NCBI GenBank assembly: GCA_033439795.1
Contig: JAUTDP010000007.1
Coordinates: forward strand, 1,178,001 to 1,242,000
Length of the DNA: 64,000 nt
Source: Sordaria brevicollis
Taxonomy: Eukaryota > Ascomycota > Sordariomycetes > Sordariales > Sordariaceae
Reading direction: 5' to 3'
Shown here: positions 1 to 13,349 of the stretch, one piece after another
Layout: each line of letters opens with the position of its first letter
Numbering within the stretch: the stretch's first letter is position 1
Notes under the pieces: generated by a model
Databases searched by the model: none
What the model saw: only the letters and a program-made list of their open reading frames with translations
What the model was told of the DNA's origin: nothing
Program-made: the position numbers and the translations under genes

Positions 1-2125
1 TATTTAAAAGGTTTTATTTCGGATAATTTCGAATAAAATACCGGGCGTCGATTAATATTCGAATAAATTTTTAAAAATTTATAAGGAATTATTTTAAAAA
101 GTTATAGCCGTTTTCGCGGCTACGAATTTTCGTTTTAAATATTTTTTATAGCGGTTTAAAAACGCGAAAGTAATCGTTTTTAAAAAATTAGGAAAAACCG
201 CCGTATAATAAAAATTAGCTAGTATATAGAGGCTAATTTTATTATTAAATAACGTTAAGAAAATTTTCGAAGTATTCGTCATTAAAAGATTTATTTAAAC
301 TATAAAAGAATTTAACCTTTTATTAAAGGGTTAAATAAGTAATTGGGTAGGTTGTTCGACCGAATTTATTATTTGTATTATTATAGATATTATATATACG
401 GTTTAGAAATTTAAAGCCGTTACGTCGTTAATATTCTTTAATTTTAAAGGCGTATTCGATAAAATTAATTATAGGTAATTATTATATATTTTATAGGAAA
501 TGCGATTTTTATAATAAATTTTCGAATAAGTAACGAATTTCGTTAATAAACGAAGAGGTTCCTTTTTCTTCGATAACGAAATATCCGCTCTTTATATTAT
601 AAAAGCTAGAATACCCTAGGGCTCCCCTTTTTTCCTAATTCTTTTTATTCTTTTTATTATTTTATTATATTATAAATTAATTATAGTTAAAAATACAATT
701 ACGGTCGGTTTTACCAACGATATTAATATTATCGCCGTAATAAAGATTACCGAAGAGAATTATAGAATATTTTAAATAATATAAGAAATTTACTCCGAAT
801 AAATAAAGGAGAGAAATATAGAATTCGAAGCGAATAAAACGGAATTAATATATTTTATACGGATAAAAGTATTAAGAATAGAGATTTTCTAATTTAAGGA
901 TATTATATTTCGACCGATAGAATTGATAAGATTCTTAAACGTTTAATTAAATTATAAATTTAATTATCGAATTTATATAAAGGTTATTAAGAAGAAAATA
1001 AAAATTTAAACGAATACGTTAACCCGGTTAATTATAAAGATTTAGGGTTATTCTTTCGTTTATACGAAGGAGATTTATACTAAATATATTCGAAGCGCGA
1101 TTATATATAGAGCTTTAGCTTTTTATTAATTAATAAAAGTATACGGCAAATTCCGAAGGATAATAATCGAATTAATTAAATATTAAATTAAATATTTAAA
1201 AGTCGTCGCTAAAGCGTATAAAGCTACGCTAATACGGAATTTTAAAATAGAAATTTTTTGCCCGCTATTCGATTTTTATTTTAATAAATAAGTAAGGGCT
1301 TTCGAAGAGAAATTCGCCCGTATAAATTAAATTAAATTCGTCCGAAGAATAATAATTTAAATAATTAATTATATTTAAATAAAATAAATAAAAAATTGAT
1401 TATTTATTAATAGATTGGAAAATAATATTATTAAAATTAAATAAGCGGAAGAATAAATACCGACGGAGAATTTTATAACGATTATAACGGGACTACCCCC
1501 GGTAATAAGCGTATTTATTTAATTATTATAATTACTGGAATTTTTAACCTTCGATCGAAAAATATAATTAGAGGACGCTACGAAAAAAAAATAAATATTA
1601 TATTATAATTATTAATTAACGGTAACGGTAATTAAATTAAATCGGTAATATAAATTTATAATTATTAATTTCGATTTAAAGTTTAACGATATTACGATAA
1701 AACGGTATATAATCGGTTAAAAAAAGAAAAAGCGGAAGAGAATTTAATTTTCGGAAAACGATAAGGATTATTATCTATTAACGAAAGCGAAAAACTCTTT
1801 TTTCGTTTAAGCGAGAACGGAGGTAATTAGCCTTAAGGCTTTCTTTTTTTAAAGGAGAATCCCCAATATCGATACCCCTATTTATTTATACGGATTAAGA
1901 CGAGAAATATTCTATTATATTATATTCGAATATTTTTAAATAATAAATATATAATTCGTAATAACCGATTAACCGTAAACGTAAGAATAATTCCAAATTT
2001 ATTTAAATAATAAAATTAAAGCCGAAAGGATTTTATTATAAGTATTTTAATTAAAATAATTAAATAAATATTATTTAATAATCGAATTAAAAGAGGAATA
2101 GTGAAACGAATTTGCTCGCTATTTT
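1..2125 (+). pseudogene. LINE-1 ORF2 remnant (reverse transcriptase)
   Basis: This is the RT and C-terminal part of a LINE ORF2 polyprotein, which in an intact element would nick target DNA and copy the element RNA onto it. The frame is recognised by the GxPQGSPLSP-type box around 600-650 followed by the RT catalytic box, here Phe-Thr-Asn-Asp at 707-721. Ala to Thr and Asp to Asn are G-to-A changes expected from RIP on the opposite strand. Many TAA/TAG codons interrupt the frame. The 5' portion (endonuclease) lies outside the window. Confidence 0.75.
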
Positions 2126-3862
2126 TAATTTTCTTTTCTTCCTTTTTTTTTACTTTTATTTATTAATACGTTAGAATAAAGATAAGGGAGGATTTCTATT
2201 TAATTAAAAATTTATTAAATTATAAAGGCGATAACCTATTTAATTATTATTTCTTTTTATAATTAATTAAAGCCTTTAATATTTTATTATTATCGGCGAA
2301 TAAATAGTTTTATTCGTCGAATTAACGAATATATTAGCGTATAATATTAATTACGAATTAACGTTAAGCGAATTAATTATTATTAATAAAAATAAAACCG
2401 GTAGGACGAATAATTAGCGAATTAATTTTTATTAAAGAATTATTATAAGAAAGTATACGAATATTATTATTATTCGGGGGAATTTTATTATTACCGTTAT
2501 AAAGTAAATTACCGCTACCGCTACGGGGTAAACTATTATTATTATTATAAGGGATATTATTTAAAGGAATATAATTACCGATTAAATTATTTTTATTAGA
2601 AAGGAAGAATTCGTAATAGCCTTTTTAGAAGTAATTATTAATTAATTACTTTTTATAGCGAATAAATTATTTTAGGGTATTAATAAAACCGTCGTTAATA
2701 AGGCGAAAGCGAATTATATTAGTAAATTCTTTAGTAATAATACGGAAGCGGATAAAATAATTATAGAATTCGCTATTAATCGGGTTTTTAATAACGATTT
2801 TTTTTTAAAAAGTATTATAAAAATTATAAAAACCGCGAAATATATCAATTATATAATATAAAACTGCTAAAGTATATTAAGTAATTTAATTAAATTTATT
2901 TAAAAACGAATTAAAATAAAAAATATTAACGATATAAAAAATAATAATTTATTCGGGTAATTAAAGATATAGTAAATTAATTTAATAATAGCTTTTATAT
3001 AAATATCGTAATTTAAAACGGCTAAGAAGGTAAAAAGGGCTTTAATTAATTAAAGGGTATAAATAAAATACGGGGGAGTATAAATATAGCTTCGGAAAAA
3101 TTAATATAAAGATAAAACGTAACGGAAAGAGGATTTACCCTTTTTCCGGCATATAAAAGAATTTATTACTAATAAGGCGTTTAGTAATATATTCGAAATT
3201 AATTTTAATATCGGTATTAATTATATTAAATATAGGGGTCGGCGAAAGAGGGCGAAAGGGAAACGAATTTTCGCTTTTATTTTCGTCGGAAATTTTTATT
3301 ATTTTATAGAGCGCTTTAATATATTTTTAACGGGGAATAACTATTTCGAATCGATTATTATTATTAAAGGAAGGAAAAGCCTAAAAAGATTTAAAAGATA
3401 AAGGGTTTTTATATTTAAGGGAAAGAAATCTTTATATTAATATAAATTATAATAGAAATATAACCGTAATAAAGGGAGGAAAAAAATAAAAAGAATAAAA
3501 GAAAGTTTAACGGTTAAGAAATTTAATAATAATTAAAAGGGTAAATAAACGGGGGAATAGAAGGCGGAAAGCGGTAATAAATAAGGGATAGAATAACGGA
3601 TTAGGAAGGTAAAGCGGTTTAATATTTTAGCGTAACGGTAAATAGAAGGGATAAAATAAATATTAATCGTATTGGCAATAAATATATATTATAATTATAA
3701 AACGCCGAAAAAGCGGCGCGGATAAATTTACGCCGGGAAATATAGTCGGGGTTTTTATCCGGGGCGCTTAACGCCTACGGTTTTATCCTATAGGGAATTG
3801 GAAATGGACCCTATACTATATTAGCGCTATAAATTTAACTAAGGAATAAGAATCTTATTTAC
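1..3862 (+). mobile_element. LINE-1: 3' part of a RIP-mutated LINE copy
   Basis: This copy enters from outside the window and runs to the family 3' end (terminal AATCTTATTTAC). It aligns by eye with LINE-13 from about 57102 to 60955, so about 3.1 kb of its 5' part lies upstream. It carries the ORF2 RT region; the catalytic box reads FTND (707-721), where other copies point to an ancestral FADD. ORF2 coding homology ends near 2125 and is followed by a pyrimidine-rich stretch and the 1.74 kb segment after ORF2. Stops are frequent and fit CAA/CAG or TGG changed to TAA/TAG. It cannot encode an active product. The TSD cannot be checked because the left flank is missing. Confidence 0.85.
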
Positions 3863-4100
3863 CTATCGTCTAAATTTTTAATACTATTTACAATCGATTA
3901 AAATTATTTAGAAAATTAATAAATATATTTACTAGTCGCTATTATAACTCTTAAATCCTTATTAGCTATATATCCTACTAAATTTTTTACTATTAATTAA
4001 ATTTTCTCCTTCTCCTATCCATAAATTTTATTCTATTTATAAACTTTTTCCCTCTCCTATTAATTAAACTTAAATTAATTACTATTAATAAGAATAAAAA
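3863..4100. other. Unassigned AT-rich spacer between LINE-1 and LINE-2
   Basis: About 240 bp of T/A- and pyrimidine-rich sequence sits between the 3' end of LINE-1 and the 5' end of LINE-2. It does not match the LINE family elsewhere in the window and shows no coding frame. It may be host sequence or the left part of the DNA into which LINE-2 inserted. A motif like TATTAATTAAAC occurs both here (about 4059) and just after the LINE-2 3' end (about 37992), which hints at a common target, but it does not abut the LINE-2 5' end. Confidence 0.4.
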
Positions 4101-5258
4101 TTGCTTTAGAACCGGAAACGCCGATTTCTAATCGAGGAGCACTCTAAAACGAAAACCGACAACGGGAATCGATTCAAGAGGGTCTTTTACGTCCCTTACG
4201 ATATCCCGCAACGATTATAATAACGACGATATGTCGTTACTACCGATAATATTTAATAATAGCGATTATAGATTTAAAAATAGCGTTTATAACCCGCTCG
4301 TAGGATTTTTAATATATAACGACCCTACGTAATATAGCGCGCGCTGCGAAAATTTCGGAAAAAACGTAAAAGGACGACGAAATTATAAAAAAATTTATTA
4401 TTAAAGCGAATAAATTTTTAAATTATAATACCGTTTCGTTCGAAGATTATAATTAAGTTCGTAAATTATTTAACGAATATACGAAAATCTTCGCGAAGAA
4501 AAATAAAATAATACGCCCTAAGGTTAATAAAATTAATGATAATTAAATTATTATTAGGAAGGATTTAAACGATTTAAAGAAAATAATTTTATAGGAATTA
4601 TAGAAGAACGTTAAAGAAGCGCCGAAAATATAGGCCGGAATTATAAAGAATATTTTTTTTAAAATTAGATTTATCCCTTAATATATTATAATTATTACCC
4701 CCCTTCTAAAAATATTCCCCGTTAATTACAACCGTACCCTCTTTATTCGAAATATTATAATCGATATTTAATATTTAAAATAAACGAATAAAAAAATTAA
4801 AATTTATATCGAGAAGATATTTTATAATTTAAAAATTAGTACCCTTAATATTATATAAACCGTTACGAAATTACTTACGACCGGAAATTATAAAATTATA
4901 TTTAATAACGTTATATACGAATAATATTAATAATATTAAATTTGGGCTAAAAAGGTCTTTAGCGAAAAAGTATTCGTATTTTTAAATATTATTACGTTAA
5001 TTATTAAAGGGTTCCTTTAAACGAATATCACCGAATATATAAGGATAGAGGATATTATTTATAAAATATAATAAACGAACCCGAATATTCTATTATTATA
5101 ATATATTTATAAAAAAAGAGAATTAATAAAAATAGGAAAGTCTTTATAATAGAGGTTATAATTATAAAAGTAGCTAAGGCTCTCTATAAAGGATTTTTCC
5201 TTTAAGAGGGCAATATATATATTTACGAACCCTTTACCTCTTTAATTAATATTTAATA
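4101..5258 (+). mobile_element. LINE-2 piece 1 of 5: 5' end and first part of ORF1
   Basis: It starts with the family 5' terminus TTGCTTTAGAACCGGAAACG and runs about 1.16 kb into ORF1. It is interrupted at 5258 by LINE-3 in the opposite orientation. The sequence TTTAATTAATATTTAATA (5241-5258) is repeated exactly at 12228-12245, an 18-bp target-site duplication that proves the interruption. Removing all nested insertions joins pieces 4101-5258, 12246-12516, 30944-31600, 32198-33051 and 33970-37993 into one near-full-length element of about 7.0 kb. It is therefore older than LINE-3, -4, -8 and -9, which sit inside it. Confidence 0.85.
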
Positions 5259-6999
5259 AGTAAGTAAGATTCTTATTCCCTAGCTAAATTTATAGCGCTA
5301 ATATAGTATAGGGTTTATCTCCGATTCTCCGTAGGATAAAACCGTAAGCGTTAAACGCCCCGGATAAAAACCCCGGCTATAATTCCCAGCGCGGACCTAT
5401 CCGCGCTACTTCTTCAACATTCTACGATCGCGGTATACACCTACCGCTAACGCAATTAATATCCGTTTTATCCCTTCTATTTATTATTATATAAGAATAT
5501 TAAACCGTTCCGCCTTTCTATTTTATCGTCCCGTCCCCTTATTTATTACCGCCTTTTACTTTCTATTCCCCTACTTATTTACTTTTTTAACCGCTATTAA
5601 ACCTTTTAATTATTAAACTTTCTTTTATTCCTTTTATCTTTTTCCTCCCCCTATAATAGTTATATTTCTATTATAATTTATATTAACGTAAAGATTTCCC
5701 TCCTTTAAATATAAAAACCCCCTATCCCTTAAGCCTTTTTAAACTTTTCCTTCCTTTAATAATAATAATAATCGATTTAAAATAGCTATTGCCCGTTAAA
5801 AACGTATTAAAACGCTCTATAAAATAATAAAAACCTTTAATGAAAATAAGGGCGAAAATTCGTTTCCCCTTTACCTTCCTTCGTTAACCCTTATATTTAA
5901 TACGGTTAATACCGATATTAAAATTAATTTCGAATATATTATTAAACGCTTTATTAATAATAAATTCTTCTATATACCGGAAAAAGGGTAAATTTTCCCT
6001 CCGTTATATTTTATTTTTATATTAATTTCTCCGAAACCGTATTTATATTCCCCTATATTTCGCCTATACCCTTTAATTAATTAAGGCCTTTCTTTCCTTT
6101 CTAATTATCCTTAATTATAATATTTATATAAAGGCCGTCGTTAAATCGATTTACTATATCTTTAATTACCTAAATAAATTATTATCTTTTATATTATTAA
6201 TATTTCTTATTCTAATTCGTCTTTAAATAAATTTAATTAAATTATTTAATATATTTTAATAATTTTGTATTATATAATCGATATACTTTATAGCTTTTAT
6301 AATTTCTATAATACTTTTTAAAAGAAGGTCGTTAATAAAAACCCAATTAGTAACGAATTTTGCAATTATTTTATTTATTTCCGTATCGTCGTTAAAAAAT
6401 TCACCGGCGTAATTCGCCTTCGCCTTATTAATAATAACTTTACCGGTACCCTAAAATAATTTATTCGCTATAAAAAGTAATCGGTTAATAATTACTTCCA
6501 AAAAAGTTATTACGAATTCCTCTTTTCTAATAAAAATAATTTAATCGGCGGTCGTATTCCTTTAAATAATATCCCCTATAATAATAATAATAATTTACCC
6601 TATAGCGGTAATAATAATTTACTTCGTAGTAATAATAATAGAATTCCCCCGAATAATAATAGTATTCGTATACCTTCCCGTAATAATTCCCTAATAGAAA
6701 TTAATTCGCCGGCTATTCGTCCTACTAATCCCGTTCCTATTAATAATAATTAATTTACTTAACGTTAATTCGTAATTAATATTATACGTTAATATATTCG
6801 TTAATTCGATAAATAAAACCGTTTATTTACCGATAATAATAAAATACTAAAAATTTTAATTAATTGTAAAAAAAAATAATAATTAAATAAGTTATCGCCT
6901 TTATAACCCGATAAATTCTTAATTAAATAAAAATCCTTCCCTATCTTTATTTTAGTATATTAATAAATAAAAATAAAAAAAAAGGAAGAAAAAAAAATT

Positions 7000-9900
7000 A
7001 AAAATAGTGAACGAATTCGTTTTACTATTTTTTTTTTAATTCGACTATTAAATAGTATTTATTTAATTATCCTAATTAAAATACCTATAATAAAATCCTT
7101 TTAACCTTAATCTTATTATCTAAATAAATTTAAAATTATTCCTACGTTTATAACCAATTGGTTATTATAAATTACGTATTTACTATCCGGAAATATTCGA
7201 ACGTAATATAGTAAAACGTTTCCTATTCTAATCCGTATAAATAAATAAATATATTAATATCGGGGATTTTCCTTTAGAAAAGGAAAACTTTAAAGCCGAT
7301 TACCTCTATTCTTACTTAAACGAAAAAGGAATTCTTCGCTTTTATTAATAAATAATAATCCTTATTATTTTCCGAAAGTTAGGTTTTTTTCCGCTTCTTC
7401 TTTTTCTAACCGATTATATACCATTTTATTACAATATCGTTAAATTTCGAATCGAAGTTAATAATTATAAATTTATACCGCCGATTTAATTTAATTACTA
7501 TTATTATTAATTAATAATTATAACGTAATACCTATTCTCTCTTTATAGTATTTTTTAACTATACTTCTCGATCGAAGGTTAAAAATTCCAATAATTATAA
7601 TAATTAAACGAGTACGCCTATTACTAAGGGCAATCCTATTATAATTACTATAAAATTTTCCGTCGGTATTTATTCCTCCGCCTATTTAATTTTAGCGGCA
7701 CCGTTTTCCGGTTTATTAATAAATAATCGACCTTTTATTCGTTTTATTTAAATATAATTAATTATTTAAATTACTATTCTTTAAACGAATTTAACCTAAT
7801 TTATACGGGTAAATTTCTCTTCGAAAGCCTTTACCTATTTATTAAAATAAAAGTCGAATAATAAATAAAAAATTTCCGTCTTAAAATTCCGTATTAGCGT
7901 AGCCTTATACGCCTTAATAATAACTTTCAAATATTTAATTTAATATTTAATTAATTCGATTACTATCTTTCGGGGTTTACTATATATTTCTATCGGTTAA
8001 TAAAAAGTTAAAGCTCTATATATAATTACGCTTCGAATATACTTAATATAAATTTCCTTCGTATAAACGAAAAAATAATTTTAAATCTTTATAGTTAATT
8101 AAATTAGCGTATTCGTTTAAATTTTTATTTTTTTTTAATAACCTCTACGTAAATTCGATAATTAAATTTACAGTTTAATTAAACGCTTAGGAATTTTATT
8201 AATTCCGTCGGTCGAAATATAATATCCCCGAATTAAAAAATCTCCGCTTTTAATACCCTTATTCGTATAAAATATATTAACTCCGTCTTATTCGCTTCGA
8301 ATTCTATATTTTTCTCCTTTATTTATTCGGAATAAATTTCTTATACCGTTTAAAATATTTTATAATTCTCTTTAATAATCTTTATTATAACGACGATATT
8401 AATATCGTCGACGAAGCCGATTATAATTATATTTTTAACTATAATTAATTTATAATATAATAAAGTAATAAAAAGGATAAAAAGAATTAAAAAGAGGAAG
8501 GAGCTTTAGAGTATTTTAATTTCTATAATATAAAGAGCGGATATTTTATCGTCGAAGAAGAAAAAACCTTTTCGTCTATTAACGAAATTCGCTACCTATT
8601 CGAAAATTTATTATAAAAATCGCATTTCTTATAAAATATATAATAATTACTTATAATTAATTTTATTAAATATACCTTTAAAATTAAAAAGTATTAACGA
8701 CGTAACGGCTTCGAATTTCTAAATTATATATATAATATCCGTAACAATACGGATAATAAATTCGATCGAATAATTTACCCAATTACCTATTTAACCTTTT
8801 AATAAAAAATTAAATTCTTTTATAATTTAAATAAACTTTTTAGCGACGAACGCTTCGAAGATTTTCCCTATATTATTTAATAATAAAATTAACCTCTATA
8901 CGCTAATTAATTTTTATTATACGGTAATTTTTCCTAGTTTTTTAAAAACGATTATTTTTACGTTCTTAAACCGCTATAGAAAATACCCAAAACGAAAATT
9001 CGTAATTGCAAAAACGGTTATAATTTTTCGGAATAATTCTTTATAAATTTTTAAAAATCTATTCGAATATTAATCGACGCTTAATATTTTATTTAAAATT
9101 ATCCGAAATAAAACCTCCTAAATATCCTCTTCGGTAATTAATTCGTTAATAAATAATAAATCGCTAATATTTAAAAAAAGGGTCTAATTGGGTAAATAAT
9201 TTATAAAAATATTTACTTTCGGGAAAAAACGTTCGGCGAAAATATTCGCTTTACTACTATAATTTTCAATTTTTTTTACTCCTTTATATTATTTAAAAAT
9301 TAAAAATTTAAATAGGTTTATTAATAAATAATTTCGGGTATAAATTTATTTTTCGAAAGTTTAAAATTTATTTAAATTTTTTTTATACCTTTTTAATACT
9401 TTTTCGCTATATTATTTATTAAATTTTCGTATTAATCCTTCTTTTCTTTATTAATACCTCTACGAACTTTATCTAATTCGAAAATATCCTTTCCCTATAT
9501 TATTTTTATTATTTTTACTTCGCATTTTTTATCGCTATTTTATATTTTAACGTTTATTATTTCGCTTTTTTCCTTCGACCTTTCTTCTAATATAAAACGA
9601 ATTCCTCTATTATATTTACAAATTTTCTATCGAATTTATCGAATATAAATTCCAATTCCTCCTTCGTATTAATTTTCGCCGGGATTAAAATCTATTATAA
9701 CGCTATTTTTCGTACCTTTTCTATATTTATTAAATTTTAATTATAACCTTTTTCTATTTCCACTTTCCTAACCTTTCTTTTAATATAGACCCAAATTTCC
9801 TAAAGATAATAATCTAAACCGGTTTATTCGTACCGTTACGCCCCCTAATATTCGGTCTCGATTTTTAATATTATTTATATATAATTAATTATCCTATTTC

Positions 9901-10454
9901 TCTCTTTTTATATCGCGTTACCTATACGGGTCGGCTCCCCTCTAAAAGTAATAAACCGTATATACTACTATTATACTTATATAAAAAATTTTTTAATTCC
10001 CGGGCTAATCCTATTCTTTAAATCTTAATCGGGATAATAAAGGTTAAAATTTCTAATAATTATAATTTAACATTTTACCGGGGGTTTCTCTTCGAAGAAT
10101 TCGAAAAAGGGAAACCCCTATTCGTATTTTAATATTCTATATATTTTAATAAGGGAATAAATTAAATAAACGGTTAATAATTCCTTTAAATTCTTAAATA
10201 TTATAAAGGCCCAATCTTTTTTAATATAAAAATTTAAATCCCTAAAATTCTATTTCTTATTTATATAAATAACCGCTTTCCCCTTTTCTAAATAATTTAC
10301 TTCAATATATTTACCGTCCTATAAACGATAAATATCCTCGTTTAAATTCCTACCCGGTTTTTAAATTGCTATAATATTATAAATTTCCTTTTATTCGAAT
10401 AATAATTTCCTTCTCTCGTACAATTTCCTTATATTCTAATAGAATATTTTTAAT
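7000..10454 (-). pseudogene. LINE-3 ORF2 remnant (endonuclease and reverse transcriptase)
   Basis: On the minus strand the APE-type endonuclease motif GDFN is readable as a degraded version near 10045-10056. The RT catalytic box is Phe-Val-Asp-Asp at 8418-8404. The order endonuclease then RT, with one long frame at the expected spacing, matches the intact organisation of Tad-like fungal LINEs. Stop codons, mostly at positions where other copies have CAA, CAG or TGG, break the frame throughout. The end near 7000 is set by homology with the ORF2 end of LINE-13 and is approximate. Confidence 0.75.
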
Positions 10455-10459
10455 CGGAT

Positions 10460-12167
10460 TATTAATTACTCTATAAAAGAATATTTTTTAACCCCGCGGG
10501 CGGAGTAGGAATAGGAATCTTTTTTTTTTAAATAGTTAATTTAATAGCGGTAATTAAACCGGCACCGCTCCGAATACCCGAACTTTAAAAATTCATAAAC
10601 GTATTTATTAAGCCCTTAACCGCTAATTTTAATTTAATAAAGGGCCCGCTAATCCGCTTACGGGTATAACTTCTATTTCCGCTTTTAAACTCCTTTTTAT
10701 AAATAATAATAATACGGGCGGTAAGGGGGGTATTAAGGAAATCGATATTTTTATTATCCTTTATTACTATTAATTCTAATATAATATTTTTTTTAGGGTC
10801 CTTTTAATATGTAAATAAACGTAACCTCTCGGTATATTTTATAATAACCTTCGTAATAACTTTTTTAAAAATAAAGTATATTTTCTTTTCAAAAGTATAA
10901 TACCCGTACTTTTTATATAAAGTGTAAAAAATTAATAATTTATCCTTATTAAATAGGTAATTCGCTTCTCTAAAGCGGTCCCTACTATATTTATCCTTAT
11001 TATAACGTTTATAAATATTAATATTATAATAAAATTTCCTTAAATATTTTACGCCTTAATAAATAAAATACTATTAAATATTAATTAAAAAAGTAAATAA
11101 TTCGTAAATATACGTACTACCTTCCTAAAGGAGGAATCCTTTATAAAAAGTTTTAATTATTTTTATAATTATAACCTCTATTATAAAAAAACCCCTATCT
11201 TCGCCAATTCTTTTCTTCTATAGGCGTATTCTAATAATAAAAATAATCGGGTTTACCTATTATATTTTATAAATAATATCTTCTATCCTTATATATTCGG
11301 TAATATTCGCCTAAAGGAACCCTTTAATAATTAACGTAATAATATTTAAAAATATAAACGCTTTTTCGCTAAAGACTTTCTTAACCCAAATTTAATATTA
11401 TTAATACTATTCGTATATAATATTATCGAATATAATTCTATAATTTCCGGTCGTAAATAATTTTATAGTAATTCGTATAATATTAAAAATACCAGTCTTT
11501 AAGTCGTAAAATATCTTTTTAATTTAAATTTTAATTTCTTCGTTCGTTTATTTCGAATATTAAATATCGATTATAATATTTCGAATAAAGAAGGTACGGT
11601 TATAATTAATAGGGAATATCTTTAAAAAGGGGGTAATAATCGTAATATATTAAAAGATAAACCCGGTTTTAAAAAGAACGTCCTTTATAATTCCGGCCTA
11701 TATTTTCGGCGCCTCTTTAATATTCTTCTACAATTCCTATAAAATCGTCTTCTTCAAATCGTCGAAATCCTTCCTAATAATAATCTAATTATTATTAACC
11801 TTATTAACTTCGGAACGTATTACTCCACTTTTCTTCGCAAGGATTTTCGTATATTCGTTAAATAATTTACGAACTTAATTATAATTTTCGAACGAAATAA
11901 CATCGTAATCCGAAAATTTATTCACTTTAATAATAAATTTCTTTATAATTTCGTCGTCTTCTTATATTTTTTCCAAAATCTTCGCGGCGTACACTATATT
12001 AAGGTCGTTATAAATTAAAAATCCTACGAACGGGTTATAAACGTTATTTTCGAATTTATAATTACCGTTATTAATCGCTATCGGTAATAACGATATATCG
12101 TTATTACTATATTCGTCGTAAAATATTGTAAAAGATGTAAAAGACCCTCTTAAGTTAATTCCCGTTA
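10460..12167 (-). pseudogene. LINE-3 ORF1 remnant (Gag-like protein)
   Basis: This is the first ORF of the LINE, expected to encode an RNA-binding protein of the ribonucleoprotein particle. The frame is inferred from homology with LINE-13 ORF1. The C-terminal third is rich in positions where Cys and His codons would become Tyr after RIP, compatible with a degraded zinc-knuckle region, but no intact CCHC motif is visible. It is broken by many TAA/TAG codons. The start codon cannot be fixed. Confidence 0.6.
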
Positions 12168-12245
12168 TCGGTTTTCGTTTTAAAGCGCTCCTCGACTAGA
12201 AATCGGCGTTTCCGGTTCCAAAGCAATTTTAATTAATATTTAATA

Positions 12246-12516
12246 GTATTTTATTTATTAGGGCGTAGGATATTTAAAGAAATTTTATTATAATATTAAC
12301 GTTTATAAACGTTATAATAAAAAAAAATATAATAAAGACCATTTTAAAAAAGCGAATTACTTATTTAACGAAAATAAATCATTAATTTTTTACGCTTTAT
12401 ATAAAAAATATAGGTATTATACTTTCGAAAAAAAAATATACCCCCTTTTTAAAAAAATTATTATAAAAGTTACTATAATATATATTAAAAGGTTACGCTC
12501 TTTTATATATTAAAAA
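12246..12516 (+). mobile_element. LINE-2 piece 2 of 5: middle of ORF1
   Basis: LINE-2 resumes after LINE-3 with no loss apart from the TSD. It continues for about 270 bp and stops at TTTTATATATTAAAAA (12501-12516). The same 16 bases reappear at 30928-30943, directly after the 3' end of LINE-4. LINE-4 and its own nested passengers therefore occupy 12517-30927. Confidence 0.8.
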
Positions 12517-12540
12517 TACCGGAAGAAAAGGGTTAAAAAA
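12517..12540 (+). mobile_element. LINE-4 piece 1: 24-bp stub of a 5'-truncated copy
   Basis: The 24 bases starting TACCGGAAGAAAAGGG resemble the family sequence near offset 2440 (compare 22168 and 63361). They sit exactly between the LINE-2 TSD and the 5' end of LINE-5. I read them as the truncated 5' end of LINE-4, whose remainder resumes at 26491. The match is short, so the assignment is tentative. Confidence 0.45.
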
Positions 12541-13349
12541 CTACTTTAGAACCGGAAACGCCGATTTCTAATCGAAGAGCGCTCTAAAACGAAAACCGAT
12601 AACGGGAATCGACTCAAGAGGGTCTTTTACATCCCTTATAATATCCTACGACGATTATAACGACAACGATATATCGTTATTACCGATAATAATTAATAAC
12701 GGTAATTATAAATTCGAAAATAACGTTTATAACCCGTTCGTAAAACTCTTAATATATAATAACCCTAACGTAGCGCGCACCGCGAAAATTTCGGAAAAAA
12801 TGTAAGAGGATAATAAAATTATAAAGAAATTTATTATTAAAGTAAATAAATCTTCGGACTATAACGCCATTTCGTTCGAAAATTATAATTAAATTTATAA
12901 ATTATTTAACGAATATATAAAAATCTTTGCGAAAAAAAATAGGGTAATACGCCCCGAAGTTATTAAAATTAATAACGATTAAATTATTATTAAAAAGGAT
13001 TTCGATAATTTAAAGAAAACGATTTTATAAAAATTATAGAAGAACGTTAAAAAAGCGTCGAAAATATAAATTAGAATTATAAAGGACGCTTTTTCTAAAA
13101 TTAAGTCTATCCTTTAATATATTATAATTATTACCCCTCCCCTAAAAATACTCTTTATTAATTATAATTATACCCTCCTTATTCGAAATATTATAATCGA
13201 TATTTAATATTCGAAGCGAACGAATAAAGAAATTAAAATTTAAATTAAAAAAATATTTCGTAATTTAAAGACCGGCACCCCTAATATTATATAAATTACT
13301 ATAAAATTACTTATAACCGGAAATTATAAAATTATATTTAATAATATTA
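12541..13349 (+). mobile_element. LINE-5 piece 1 of 2: 5' end and part of ORF1
   Basis: It starts CTACTTTAGAACCGGAAACG, the family 5' terminus with a slightly different first few bases. It covers the leader and about 0.75 kb of ORF1 and is interrupted by LINE-6. The interruption is flanked by the 15-bp duplication TATTTAATAATATTA (13335-13349), matched at 20319-20333 by TATTTAATAACGTTA; the two differences (CG versus TA) are of the RIP type. LINE-5 resumes at 20334 and is complete at its 3' end. Confidence 0.85.

Larger units (their letters stand above)
5259..12227 (-). mobile_element. LINE-3: full-length LINE copy, minus strand
   Basis: This is a complete 6,969-bp copy of the family in reverse orientation. 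It begins with the complement of the TTAC-type tail (AGTAAGTAAGATTCTTATTC) and ends with the complement of the 5' terminus (GGTTCCAAAGCAAT). It is flanked by an exact 18-bp TSD inside LINE-2 ORF1. By homology, ORF1 lies at about 12167-10460 and ORF2 at about 10454-7000. Its RT box still reads FVDD (8404-8418), keeping both catalytic aspartates, so it is one of the less damaged copies at that site. It is nevertheless full of in-frame TAA/TAG codons and cannot be active. Confidence 0.9.

Noticed and set aside
94..282. 62-codon open frame on the minus strand
   Set aside because: It lies antisense to the ORF2 RT region of LINE-1 and is open only because RIP has removed certain codons; no homologous frame is kept in other copies.
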